Shown piece after piece: positions 1 to 7,100 of a stretch of 11,270 bases of DNA. The stretch's first letter is position 1; each line of letters starts with the position of its first letter. This DNA comes from Comamonadaceae bacterium (GTDB lineage: Bacteria > Pseudomonadota > Gammaproteobacteria > Burkholderiales > Burkholderiaceae_C). The DNA lies in assembly GCA_947458305.1 (NCBI GenBank), contig CANGZO010000056.1, positions 1 to 11,270 of the forward strand, read 5' to 3'. A program made the translations under genes and the position numbers. The notes under the pieces were generated by a model. It ran no database searches. It was given only the letters and a program-made list of their open reading frames with translations, and was not told the DNA's origin.

Positions 1-16
1 AAGAAGCCAACCGGCC

Positions 17-38
17 CGTTGCCTTGTCAGGGGCAACG
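17..38. repeat. short inverted repeat at the left edge
   Basis: CGTTGCC at 17-23 and GGCAACG at 32-38 form a perfect 7 bp stem with an 8 nt loop. On neither strand is the stem followed by a clear run of T, so it is at best a weak transcription end signal for the minus-strand transporter gene or for a gene to the left of the window. Positions 1-94 otherwise contain no gene I can support. Confidence 0.3.
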
Positions 39-47
39 CAGCCGTGA

Positions 48-84
48 AACCCGAGCTCAGCCCAGTGAAAGACCGAGTCGGGTT
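48..84 (-). terminator. hairpin just after the MHS transporter gene
   Basis: AACCCGA (48-54) pairs with TCGGGTT (78-84), and the stem extends to about 10 bp (CTC with GAG) if one G is bulged. The hairpin begins about 10 bp past the stop codon of the minus-strand transporter gene, the expected place for a terminator. The lack of a T run on the minus strand after the stem argues against a classical intrinsic terminator; it could instead protect the mRNA 3' end. Confidence 0.35.
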
Positions 85-94
85 GGGGTTGGAT

Positions 95-1900
95 TTATCG
101 GGCGTCGCGATCGCCTGCGAAGATGTCCTTCTTGTGTGTGCCGCCTGGCACAAACAGCGTACCGATCACCACGGTCATGACCGCAATCACGATGGCGTAC
201 CAGAGGCCGGAGTAGATGTTGCCGGTCTGCGCAGAAATCGCAAACGCAGTGGCAGGCATCAAACCACCGAACCAGCCGTTGCCGATGTGGTACGGCAAAG
301 ACAGACCGGAGTAACGGATGCGGGTGGGGAACATTTCAACCAGCATCGCGGCGATCGGGCCATAGACCATCGTCACGAGCAAAACCAAGTAGGTCAGGAT
401 CACAATGATGGTGATCTTCTGCGTGGTGAAGATGTCCATGAAACTGCTGGCCTTGGCAATGGTTTTGTTGTCAGCAGGGACCAGTGGGTAGCCAGCTTGC
501 TTCAACGCTGCGTTCAGGCTGCTGTCGAAAGCGGCTTTGGCCTTTTTCAGATCGTCCCCGGTCAGCTTGCCTGCGTCATAAGACTCAATGGCCGTCTCGC
601 CCACCTTCACAATCGCGAGGGTGCCTGGTGCAGCACCTTCTTCTGTCGTGTAGTTCACCGAAGAACGTGCCAATTGAGCCTTGGCAATGTCGCAAGACGA
701 AGTGAATTTCACAGTGCCCGTGGGGTTGAACTGGAAAGAGCAATCTTCAGCAGCCACCTTGACGGAAACCTGCGTCTTGTGTGCTTGGTAAATCGCGGGG
801 TTGGCCGTTTCAGTCAAAAAGTTGAACACGGGCAAGAAGGTTGCAGCAGCCAGTGCGCAGCCGGCCAAGATGATCGGCTTGCGACCAATGCGGTCAGACA
901 AAGCGCCGAAGAACAAGAAGCCGCCTGTACCCAAGATCAGAGACCAAGCCACCATGACGTTGGCGGTGAAGCTGTCGATCTTGATGACGTTTTGCATGAA
1001 GAACAAGGCGTAGAACTGGCCGGTGTACCAAACCACAGCCTGACCCGCCACCAAGCCCAGCAGCGCGATGATCGCGATTTTGCCGTTCTTCCAGTTGCCA
1101 AAAGCTTCGCTCAAAGGCGCCTTGGAGGTGCGACCTTCTTCCTTCATCTTCTTGAAGGCAGGGCTTTCGTTCATCTGCAAGCGGATGTAGAGAGAAATCA
1201 GCAACAAGAAGATGGAGCCAATGAAAGGAATGCGCCAGCCCCATGCATTGAATGCCTTGACCATGGTGGGGGTGCCATCGGCCATGAGCACGGCCACACC
1301 GTCTTTCAACAAGGGCACATCGGGGTAGTTGCCGTTGACATAGCCTTGCACAGACAAAATGACGATCAGCGAGAGCAGCAGGCCCAAGGTGGCCGTGGTC
1401 TGAATGAACGCCGTGAAGTAACCGCGCTGATTGGCAGGGGCATGCTCGGCGACATAAATCGCAGCACCGCCGTACTCACCGCCCAAGGCCAGACCTTGTG
1501 CCATGCGCAAAAGGATCAGGATGATGGGCGCAGCAACGCCCCAGCTTTCGTAGTTGGGCAGCACACCCACCAAAAAGGTGGACACGCCCATGATGACGAT
1601 GGTCATCAAGAACGTGTGCTTGCGACCGATCATGTCGCCCAACATGCCGAACACCAGTGCGCCAAAGGGGCGCACGATGAAGCCCGCGGCAAAAGCCAGC
1701 AAGGCAAAAACGTTGCGGGTATTTTCTGGGAAGGCGGTGAAGAACTGCGCGCCAATGATGGCAGCCAGTGCGCCGTAAAGGTAAAAGTCGTACCACTCAA
1801 AAATGGTGCCGGCTGAAGAAGCCATGATGACTTTCTTCTCCTCCGGCGTCATCGGGCGGGAGCGTTCCCGCACGTTGTTTGACTGATCTGTTGTTGACAT
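95..1900 (-). CDS. MFS transporter, metabolite:H+ symporter (MHS) type, with enlarged periplasmic loop
   Basis: This is a 601-residue inner-membrane secondary transporter, probably a proton-coupled importer of a small organic solute; the substrate cannot be read from the sequence. TM1 (about residues 30-54) carries the SSAGTIFEWYDFYLYG stretch typical of the MHS group (ProP, KgtP, ShiA relatives). Motif A occurs twice, as GMLGDMIGRK (85-94) after TM2 and GALSDRIGRK (332-341) after TM8. LALGGEYGGA (137-146) lies in TM4. Family members are usually about 420-450 residues; the extra length is mainly an extracytoplasmic insert between TM9 and TM10 (about 364-490) with two cysteines (C387, C403) and a lysine/alanine-rich helical part, plus a smaller loop between TM5 and TM6 (about 186-217). 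I chose the ATG at 1900 because AAGGAAA lies about 6 nt upstream; the frame stays open for 28 more codons without a comparable ribosome site. It follows a DUF4212 gene on the same strand after 368 bp of non-coding DNA, so it is probably transcribed from its own promoter. Confidence 0.9.
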   Translation of the reverse strand: MSTTDQSNNVRERSRPMTPEEKKVIMASSAGTIFEWYDFYLYGALAAIIGAQFFTAFPENTRNVFALLAFAAGFIVRPFGALVFGMLGDMIGRKHTFLMTIVIMGVSTFLVGVLPNYESWGVAAPIILILLRMAQGLALGGEYGGAAIYVAEHAPANQRGYFTAFIQTTATLGLLLSLIVILSVQGYVNGNYPDVPLLKDGVAVLMADGTPTMVKAFNAWGWRIPFIGSIFLLLISLYIRLQMNESPAFKKMKEEGRTSKAPLSEAFGNWKNGKIAIIALLGLVAGQAVVWYTGQFYALFFMQNVIKIDSFTANVMVAWSLILGTGGFLFFGALSDRIGRKPIILAGCALAAATFLPVFNFLTETANPAIYQAHKTQVSVKVAAEDCSFQFNPTGTVKFTSSCDIAKAQLARSSVNYTTEEGAAPGTLAIVKVGETAIESYDAGKLTGDDLKKAKAAFDSSLNAALKQAGYPLVPADNKTIAKASSFMDIFTTQKITIIVILTYLVLLVTMVYGPIAAMLVEMFPTRIRYSGLSLPYHIGNGWFGGLMPATAFAISAQTGNIYSGLWYAIVIAVMTVVIGTLFVPGGTHKKDIFAGDRDAR

Positions 1901-1918
1901 GTCGTTTCCTTGATGGTT

Positions 1919-1938
1919 GTCGGGTTTCAAAGCCCGAC
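1919..1938 (-). promoter_or_regulatory. hairpin in the leader of the MHS transporter mRNA
   Basis: GTCGGG and CCCGAC form a 6 bp perfect stem with an 8 nt middle that can pair further (TTT with AAA, one bulged C). The stem ends about 18 nt before the start codon and only a few nucleotides upstream of the AAGGAAA ribosome site. It may affect mRNA stability or translation. It is not followed by a T run, so it is not an intrinsic terminator. Confidence 0.3.
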
Positions 1939-1985
1939 GGTTTAGGTAAAGCGTGTACTGATGGGCTGGTGGTGTGCCTGCCACA

Positions 1986-2014
1986 TAATTACCTTATAAA
2001 TTTAGGCTTGTTAA
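1986..2014 (-). promoter_or_regulatory. candidate sigma70 promoter P1 of the MHS transporter gene
   Basis: On the minus strand TTAACA (2009-2014) is followed after exactly 17 bp by TAATTA (1986-1991) in a locally AT-rich stretch that contrasts with the surrounding GC-rich DNA. Transcription would start near 1979, leaving a leader of about 80 nt that includes the 1919-1938 hairpin. This is an assignment by consensus only. Confidence 0.35.
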
Positions 2015-2034
2015 CTTACTTGGGAATTTCATCG

Positions 2035-2064
2035 GCTATAAGATGCCGCCAAACCTAGGGTAAA
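2035..2064 (-). promoter_or_regulatory. candidate sigma70 promoter P2 of the MHS transporter gene
   Basis: On the minus strand TTTACC (2059-2064) and TATAGC (2035-2040) are separated by 18 bp. The -35 hexamer lies inside the 12 bp word at 2057-2068 that recurs inverted at 2630-2641, so a regulator binding that word would occlude or contact polymerase here. It is weaker by consensus than P1; both may be used or neither. Confidence 0.28.
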
Positions 2065-2068
2065 CACT
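2051..2068. repeat. shared regulatory-like words, copy 1 (upstream of the MHS gene)
   Basis: Two words overlap here: AAACCTAGGG (2051-2060, with the palindrome CCTAGG) and AGGGTAAACACT (2057-2068). Both recur between the DUF294 and DUF4212 genes: the first in the same orientation at 2589-2598, the second as its exact reverse complement at 2630-2641. Finding both words only in the two intergenic spacers of the transporter block suggests an operator for one regulator. I cannot name that regulator. Confidence 0.4.
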
Positions 2069-2163
2069 TAAATTGGAACGGATGTCGTTGGATTGGCCTG
2101 TGGGTGAATCAAGAGAATGCGCGTGTTCATGCTGAACCATATCGATACCGTCTACTTGTTGTG

Positions 2164-2177
2164 TTGACCCAGATCAA
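2164..2177. promoter_or_regulatory. FNR/Anr-like binding site
   Basis: TTGAC-CCAG-ATCAA matches nine of the ten specified bases of the FNR/Anr/Dnr consensus TTGAT-N4-ATCAA, with the correct 4 bp spacing. If used as a class II activator site (centred at -41.5), transcription on the minus strand would start near 2129. A plausible -10, TATGGT (2136-2141 read on the minus strand), lies where this predicts. The downstream gene on that strand is the MHS transporter (start at 1900). On the plus strand no -10 fits and no gene follows. The motif match is direct; its use is inferred. Confidence 0.45.
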
Positions 2178-2222
2178 TGGGTGTCCGAATGTCTCAGGCG
2201 GCTCGAAGGTTGAAGGAGATTG

Positions 2223-2248
2223 CACACCCCTGATAGCGGCCGGGTGTG
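2223..2248 (-). terminator. hairpin after the DUF4212 gene
   Basis: CACACCC (2223-2229) and GGGTGTG (2242-2248) form a perfect 7 bp stem with a 12 nt loop, starting about 20 bp past the DUF4212 stop codon on the minus strand. No T run follows, so intrinsic termination is doubtful. Its position suggests that the DUF294-DUF4212 transcript ends here, separating it from the MHS gene. Confidence 0.3.
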
Positions 2249-2268
2249 GGGGGGCGGTGAAGGCCCAA

Positions 2269-2571
2269 TCAGTCGGATTCGTGCGGGTCTGCGAGAGACG
2301 GACGATGGTGGGTGGCGCTCAGTTGTGCAACTTCTTCGGCTTCCCATCGGTTCATGAGCCACGCATAAAGCACCACGATGGCCATGAAAATCAACAAAGA
2401 GCCTTGTGCTGCCATCCAAAAATAAAGAGGCCAACCATGGATGTCGATGGCCAAGTCGCGTGCAAAAAAACTGGGCCCAAAACTGGTCAAAAGCCAAATT
2501 GACAACAATGTCCACTTCAAACGGTTTTGACGTTTTTTTAGCGCAGCCGATGGCGTGTGAATTTCAGGCAT
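2269..2571 (-). CDS. DUF4212 protein, small subunit of a sodium:solute symporter
   Basis: This 100-residue protein has two predicted membrane helices (about residues 19-38 and 50-72) separated by a short loop with RDLAIDIHGWPLYFWMAAQG, the characteristic DUF4212 pattern, and a polar C-terminal tail rich in H, E and D. In many proteobacteria such a protein is encoded directly before an SSS-family (acetate/solute) permease and is thought to be its accessory subunit. The ATG at 2571 matches the family's normal N-terminus; a TTG two codons upstream (2577) is the only other option. No strong Shine-Dalgarno sequence is visible before either. The DUF294 gene ends 117 bp upstream on the same strand. 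The usual large subunit gene is missing downstream, so this protein is either an orphan, serves a permease encoded elsewhere, or is a remnant. It is intact in length. Confidence 0.8.
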   Translation of the reverse strand: MPEIHTPSAALKKRQNRLKWTLLSIWLLTSFGPSFFARDLAIDIHGWPLYFWMAAQGSLLIFMAIVVLYAWLMNRWEAEEVAQLSATHHRPSLADPHESD

Positions 2572-2629
2572 GCGCAAGGATACGCAAAAAACCTAGGGCG
2601 TTTGTATGCGCAGCACCACACCGATATTC

Positions 2630-2641
2630 AGTGTTTACCCT
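2630..2641. repeat. shared regulatory-like word, copy 2 (upstream of the DUF4212 gene)
   Basis: AGTGTTTACCCT here is the exact reverse complement of the 12 bp at 2057-2068. The companion word AAACCTAGGG lies 31 bp away at 2589-2598. Both fall in the 117 bp spacer between the DUF294 stop and the DUF4212 start. In a random sequence, a 12 bp match between two spacers this short would be unlikely (my rough estimate is below one in a hundred). Confidence 0.4.
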
Positions 2642-2688
2642 TGCATGCACAGGTCGCGCATGGCAAGCACCGCAGAGTGCTCAGATTT

Positions 2689-3957
2689 TCAAAGCAAGCC
2701 CGAGGGGTAGCGCTGGGCCCAGACATCCTGCTGCGATTGAATGACCGAAAACGCGTCGCGCAGATGATCGCGTTCGAAATTCGACAGTTCTTGCAAATGC
2801 AGGTGGTTGTCAGGCTCCATGCCACGCCGCATGCAAAGGGTTTGATGGACGATGCGCAGGCGAGACACGAATTCAAATGCGTCCCGCAAGTCGCGCGAAC
2901 TGGTCTCAGACAACTCGCCCAGTTTCGAGGCTTTTTCGATGCGATCACTGGTGTTGACTTCGAGCAAGCCGGCCTCTAAAGCGCAGATGCGCGCCAGGTC
3001 CACGATGGGTGTGATGGCGTGGTTTTTCAAGTCGACCGTCCCGGCGTGCGCGCCGCTGTGGCTGCTGGTGATTTGGCCAAACAAATTGAGTGGCGGGCGT
3101 TGCTTTTGTGCATTGTTGACGGCATGCGCCAGAAACAGGCTTTTTTGGGGCGTATGCGCCAACACGTCTTGGCGCAATCCCTGAAGCAATTCGGACGCAC
3201 CGTGCACCGCCCGCAGATCAAAAAAGACCGTGATCAGCATCAAAGCCTTGGACTCGGGGTTTTCTGTCCAGCGTTGAAAATACCGACGCCAAACATGCAG
3301 CGGTTGGCGCCAGGTGTCGGTCATGGCCATCATCTCACCCGGGCAGTGGATGTAGCCACAGGCTGCCAGACCATCGCAGACCCGGCGAGCCAAGGTCTTG
3401 AAATAGTCACCGTGCAAGCTGGGCTCATAGGCATCGTCTAAAACCATGCAGTTGTCTTGGTCCGATTTGGCGGTTTGCTCGCAGCGCCCTTGCGAGCCTG
3501 CAGCCACCCAGACATAGGGCACAGGTGGGGGGCCTAGTTCCGCCTCGGCCAGTGCAATCAAGCGGCAGGTCAAAGCATCGGTGATGGCCGTGATGATGTG
3601 GCCGGTGTTGTAAGCGCTGGTGTTGGCTGCACTCAAATCGTTTTGCAAGGCCCTGACCTTTTGACCGATGCCCACCAGACCCTCGAGCGTGCTTTGTCGG
3701 TGGATGTTGCGCGCCAAGTACAACGGTGATGTGCTTTGCTGACGCATCAGGTCGGAGGCGGTGACCATGCCCATCAAGCGCAGGGTGCTGGCTACTTCGA
3801 GCACGCAGGCATTCAATGGCAAGTTGATGGGGTTGCGTTGAACCAAGGTTTGCAATGGCATGCCCAACAAGCTTGCGTTTTCAGCGGGTCCTTGGGCTGA
3901 ATCGGGCAAGGCGATGGCGTTTGGTGCTGCAGCGCGATCGGTGCTCACAATGGACAT
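2689..3957 (-). CDS. DUF294 putative nucleotidyltransferase, shortened regulatory N-terminus
   Basis: This 422-residue cytosolic protein belongs to the GlnD-like DUF294 group. The nucleotidyltransferase core is intact: GSQGRCEQTAKSDQDN at about 154-169, with the GSxGR signature and the metal-binding D166/D168 pair. The DUF294 C-terminal helical domain covers about 270-422. Family members in related bacteria are usually about 600-640 residues, with a cyclic-nucleotide-binding domain and two CBS domains before the core. Here the first domain is absent, and the CBS region is reduced to one chimeric unit: residues 33-60 resemble the start of the first CBS domain and run straight into the end of the second (LMGMVTASDLMRQ, about 61-73). 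Start at ATG 3957; AAAGGA lies about 12 nt upstream, a slightly long spacing. These genes usually accompany DUF4212 and an SSS permease, and are thought to control it. Only the DUF4212 partner remains (117 bp downstream). Confidence 0.8.
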   Translation of the reverse strand: MSIVSTDRAAAPNAIALPDSAQGPAENASLLGMPLQTLVQRNPINLPLNACVLEVASTLRLMGMVTASDLMRQQSTSPLYLARNIHRQSTLEGLVGIGQKVRALQNDLSAANTSAYNTGHIITAITDALTCRLIALAEAELGPPPVPYVWVAAGSQGRCEQTAKSDQDNCMVLDDAYEPSLHGDYFKTLARRVCDGLAACGYIHCPGEMMAMTDTWRQPLHVWRRYFQRWTENPESKALMLITVFFDLRAVHGASELLQGLRQDVLAHTPQKSLFLAHAVNNAQKQRPPLNLFGQITSSHSGAHAGTVDLKNHAITPIVDLARICALEAGLLEVNTSDRIEKASKLGELSETSSRDLRDAFEFVSRLRIVHQTLCMRRGMEPDNHLHLQELSNFERDHLRDAFSVIQSQQDVWAQRYPSGLL

Positions 3958-4078
3958 GTTCTGGCCCCGTCCTTTCGTGGTGAGAAAGGTTTTTCCATTC
4001 TGTCATCTGCCCAGTTTGTCGGGCTGAAATGTCCGTGGTTTTCATGATCCCGGTCAAGAAAAAGGGGCAAGCCATGCC

Positions 4079-4110
4079 TTGAAAAGGCCCAACGGGTACG
4101 GACCTAGAAT
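4079..4110 (+). promoter_or_regulatory. candidate promoter of uvrA
   Basis: TAGAAT (4105-4110) is a good -10 hexamer and would place the transcript start near 4117, giving a 22 nt leader. The best -35-like word, TTGAAA (4079-4084), is 20 bp away, longer than ideal. The rest of the divergent spacer (3958-4138) shows no CTGT-N8-ACAG LexA box, so SOS control of this copy is not supported by the sequence. Confidence 0.28.
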
Positions 4111-4138
4111 GTTTGGCCTCCACCCCATAAAGCCCAGC

Positions 4139-7100
4139 ATGTCCCAAGGCCTCATCCGCATCCGTGGTGCCCGTCAGCACAACCTTAAAAATATCGACCT
4201 CGACATCCGCACCGGTGAACTCACGGTGGTCACCGGCCCCAGCGGCTCGGGCAAATCGAGTCTGGTGTTTGATACGTTGTATGCCGAAGGCCAACGCCGC
4301 TATGTGGAGACCTTCAGCGCCTACGCCCGCCAGTTTTTGGACCGCATGGACAAACCGGCCGTCGACAAGGTCGAAGGCGTACCCCCGGCGATTGCGATTG
4401 ACCAGACCAACCCGGTGCGCAGCTCGCGCTCCACCGTGGGCACCATGACCGAGCTGAACGACCATCTGAAGTTGTTGTTCGCCCGTCTGGGTCAGCTGTT
4501 CGACAAAGACACCGCGCAGCCGGTGCGCCACGACAACCCCGACACGATTTATGCCGAGCTGGCCCAGCGTGCCGTGCAAGCGGGCGACCCGCGCCTGTAC
4601 CTGACCTTCCCGGTGGAGTTGCCCGCGAACACCAGCGCAGAGCAAGTCGAGCAGTGGCTGTCGGCCAGCGGTTTCACCAAGGTGCAGGCCGAGCGGGAAG
4701 TGGCCACGCCCACGGGCCCGCGTAAAGTGCTGGACGTGATCGCCGACCGCTTTCGCATCGGAACCGCCGAAAAAGCCCGCGTGGTCGAAGCCATCGAAGT
4801 GGCCCTCAAACGCGGCGGCCGCTTGAATGTGCACGTGGAGAAATCGGGGTCAGATCCCAATTTCTCTGCTGCTTCCTACCCTGAGCCCGCCTTTGACATC
4901 TGGCGCTTTTCCACGGGCCTGCATTGCCCCGACAGCGACCAGCGCTACACCGACCCGATTCCGTCGATGTTCTCCTTCAACTCGGCGGTTGGCGCGTGCG
5001 AGACCTGCCGCGGCTTTGGTCGGGTGATCGGGGTCGACTACGGCCTGGTCATTCCCAACCCCAAGCTCACGCTGCGGGCTGGGGCCATCAAGACGCTGCA
5101 AACCCCCGCCTGGCAAGAAAACCAGGACGACCTGATGCGCCACGCCGAGGCTGCAGGCATTCCGCGCGACACGCCATGGGACAAACTGACGAAAGCCCAG
5201 CAAGACTGGGTGATCAATGGCTCACCCGAGTGGAAGGGCCGCTGGAACCACCAGTGGTATGGCGTGAAGCGCTTTTTTGAGTACCTGGAGAGCAAGGCCT
5301 ACAAGATGCACATCCGTGTGCTCTTGTCCAAGTACCGCAGTTACACCGAGTGCCCAACGTGCCAAGGGGCACGTTTGAAGACCGAGAGTTTGCTCTGGCG
5401 CATCGGCAGCCACTCGGATGCCGATGGGGTCTTGCCAGTGGAAAAGCGCTTCATGCCAGCAGGTGTGAAGTGGTCGCGGGCGCAGTTGGAGGCGCTGCCG
5501 GGTTTGAGTTTGCACGACATGATGATCATGCCGCTGGACAGGTTGCGATTGTTCTTTGACCGGGTGTCTGCTTCTGGGCATGCCTCCCTGGCGGCAGGGG
5601 AGGCCCCGGCCGAAGCCGAAGGGGCGGGTGCACAAGCAGAAGCACAGGCACAGGCAGCGACAGAGATGTCGCGAGACGATCGATCGACCACAAGGTCTGC
5701 GTCAGAGCGGGGGGCGGGCGACGATTTTGGCGTACCCCCGCCTCATGAGGAGCTCGCCCCCCGCTCTGATGCAGACCGAACCGCCAAAGAACCAGGACAA
5801 AGCAAAAGCGCCGAACAAAAAGCCCTGCAACTGCTGCTGGAAGAAATCACCACCCGCCTCAAATACCTGTGCGACGTGGGCATTGGCTACCTCACCCTCG
5901 ACCGCCAAAGCCGCACGCTCAGCGGCGGCGAAGTCCAGCGCATCAACTTGACCACCGCCCTGGGCACCAGCCTCGTCAACACCTTGTTCGTGCTGGATGA
6001 GCCCAGCATCGGCTTGCACCCACGCGACATGCACCGCATCACTTTGGCCATGCACCGCCTGCGTGACGCGGGCAACACGCTGGTGGTGGTGGAGCACGAC
6101 CCGGCGGTGATGATGGCGGCCGACCGCATGATCGACATGGGGCCTGGCCCCGGCGAGCGCGGTGGGCAGATTGTGTTCGACGGCACCACTGCCGACCTGC
6201 GCAACGCCGACACGCTCACGGGCGCGTATTTGGGCGGACGCAAACAAGTGGGCTTGGGCTTCAAGCGCATGGTCAGCGACAGCACGCCGCGTTTGATTTT
6301 GGAAGGCGCACGCGAGCACAACCTGCAAAACATCAGCGTGGACTTTCCGCTGCAGCGCCTGGTCACCATCACGGGTGTCAGCGGCTCGGGCAAGTCGAGT
6401 TTGATCCAAGACGTGCTGGCCCCTGCGCTCATGCGCCACTTTGGCAAAGCCACCGAAACCCCCGGCGCGCACGACCGCTTATTGGGCGCAGACCACCTGA
6501 GCGATGTGGTGTTTGTGGACCAGTCGCCGATTGGCAAAACCGCCCGCTCCAATCCCGTGAGTTATGTGGGCGCGTGGGACGCGATCCGCGAGATTTTTGC
6601 CACCGCACCACTCTCGCGCCAACGTGGTTACACCGCCAGCAAGTTCAGCTTCAACGGCGGCGATGGCCGTTGCCCCACCTGCGGCGGTTCGGGCTTTGAA
6701 CATGTCGAGATGCAGTTCTTGAGCGATGTGTATTTGCGTTGCCCCGACTGCGACGGCAAGCGTTACCGCCCCGAGATTCTGGAGATCACCATCGAGCGCC
6801 AGGCCATTGGCGGTGCGGTGCGCCACCTCAATGTGGCCGACATTTTGGAGCTCACCGTGAGCGAGGCTGCGGCTTTGTTTGCGCAAGACCGCGAAGTCAT
6901 CCGTGCCCTGCAGCCGATTGTGGATGTGGGTCTGGAATACGTGCGTCTGGGGCAACCTGTGCCCACCTTGTCGGGTGGTGAGGCGCAGCGCCTCAAGCTG
7001 GCGGGCTTTTTGGCCGAGGCGGCCAAGAGCGCATCCAAGAGCCGCCAGAGCTTAGCACGTAAAGGCACGTTGTTTTTGTTTGACGAGCCGACCACCGGCC

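Noticed and set aside
44..1816. Long plus-strand open frame opposite the MHS transporter (590 codons)
   Set aside because: It is antisense to a clearly recognisable membrane protein; its translation is rich in H, Q, R and D with no domain, and it is explained by codon bias of the real gene.
1985..2268. Remnant of an SSS permease between DUF4212 and the MHS gene
   Set aside because: I read the minus strand directly after the DUF4212 stop and saw no membrane-like coding stretch or SSS start; the spacer holds only regulatory-type motifs and hairpins.
2104..2502. Plus-strand open frame of 132 codons in the spacer and opposite DUF4212
   Set aside because: Half of it is antisense to DUF4212 and the rest covers the regulatory spacer; no domain or ribosome site.
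3958..4138. Possible LexA (SOS) box before uvrA, CTG-TCATCTGCC-CAG near 4000
   Set aside because: The spacing is 9 rather than 10 bp, and the CTGT/ACAG half-sites are not present.
4376..4387. GGCGTACCCCCG, identical to 12 bp of the palindromic element core
   Set aside because: It encodes the conserved UvrA motif EGVPPAIAI, lacks inverted-repeat arms and the rest of the core, so the match is coincidental.
3881..4834. Minus-strand open frame of 317 codons spanning the uvrA start and the DUF294 start
   Set aside because: It overlaps conserved N-terminal UvrA coding sequence and the DUF294 start in another frame, with no family resemblance.
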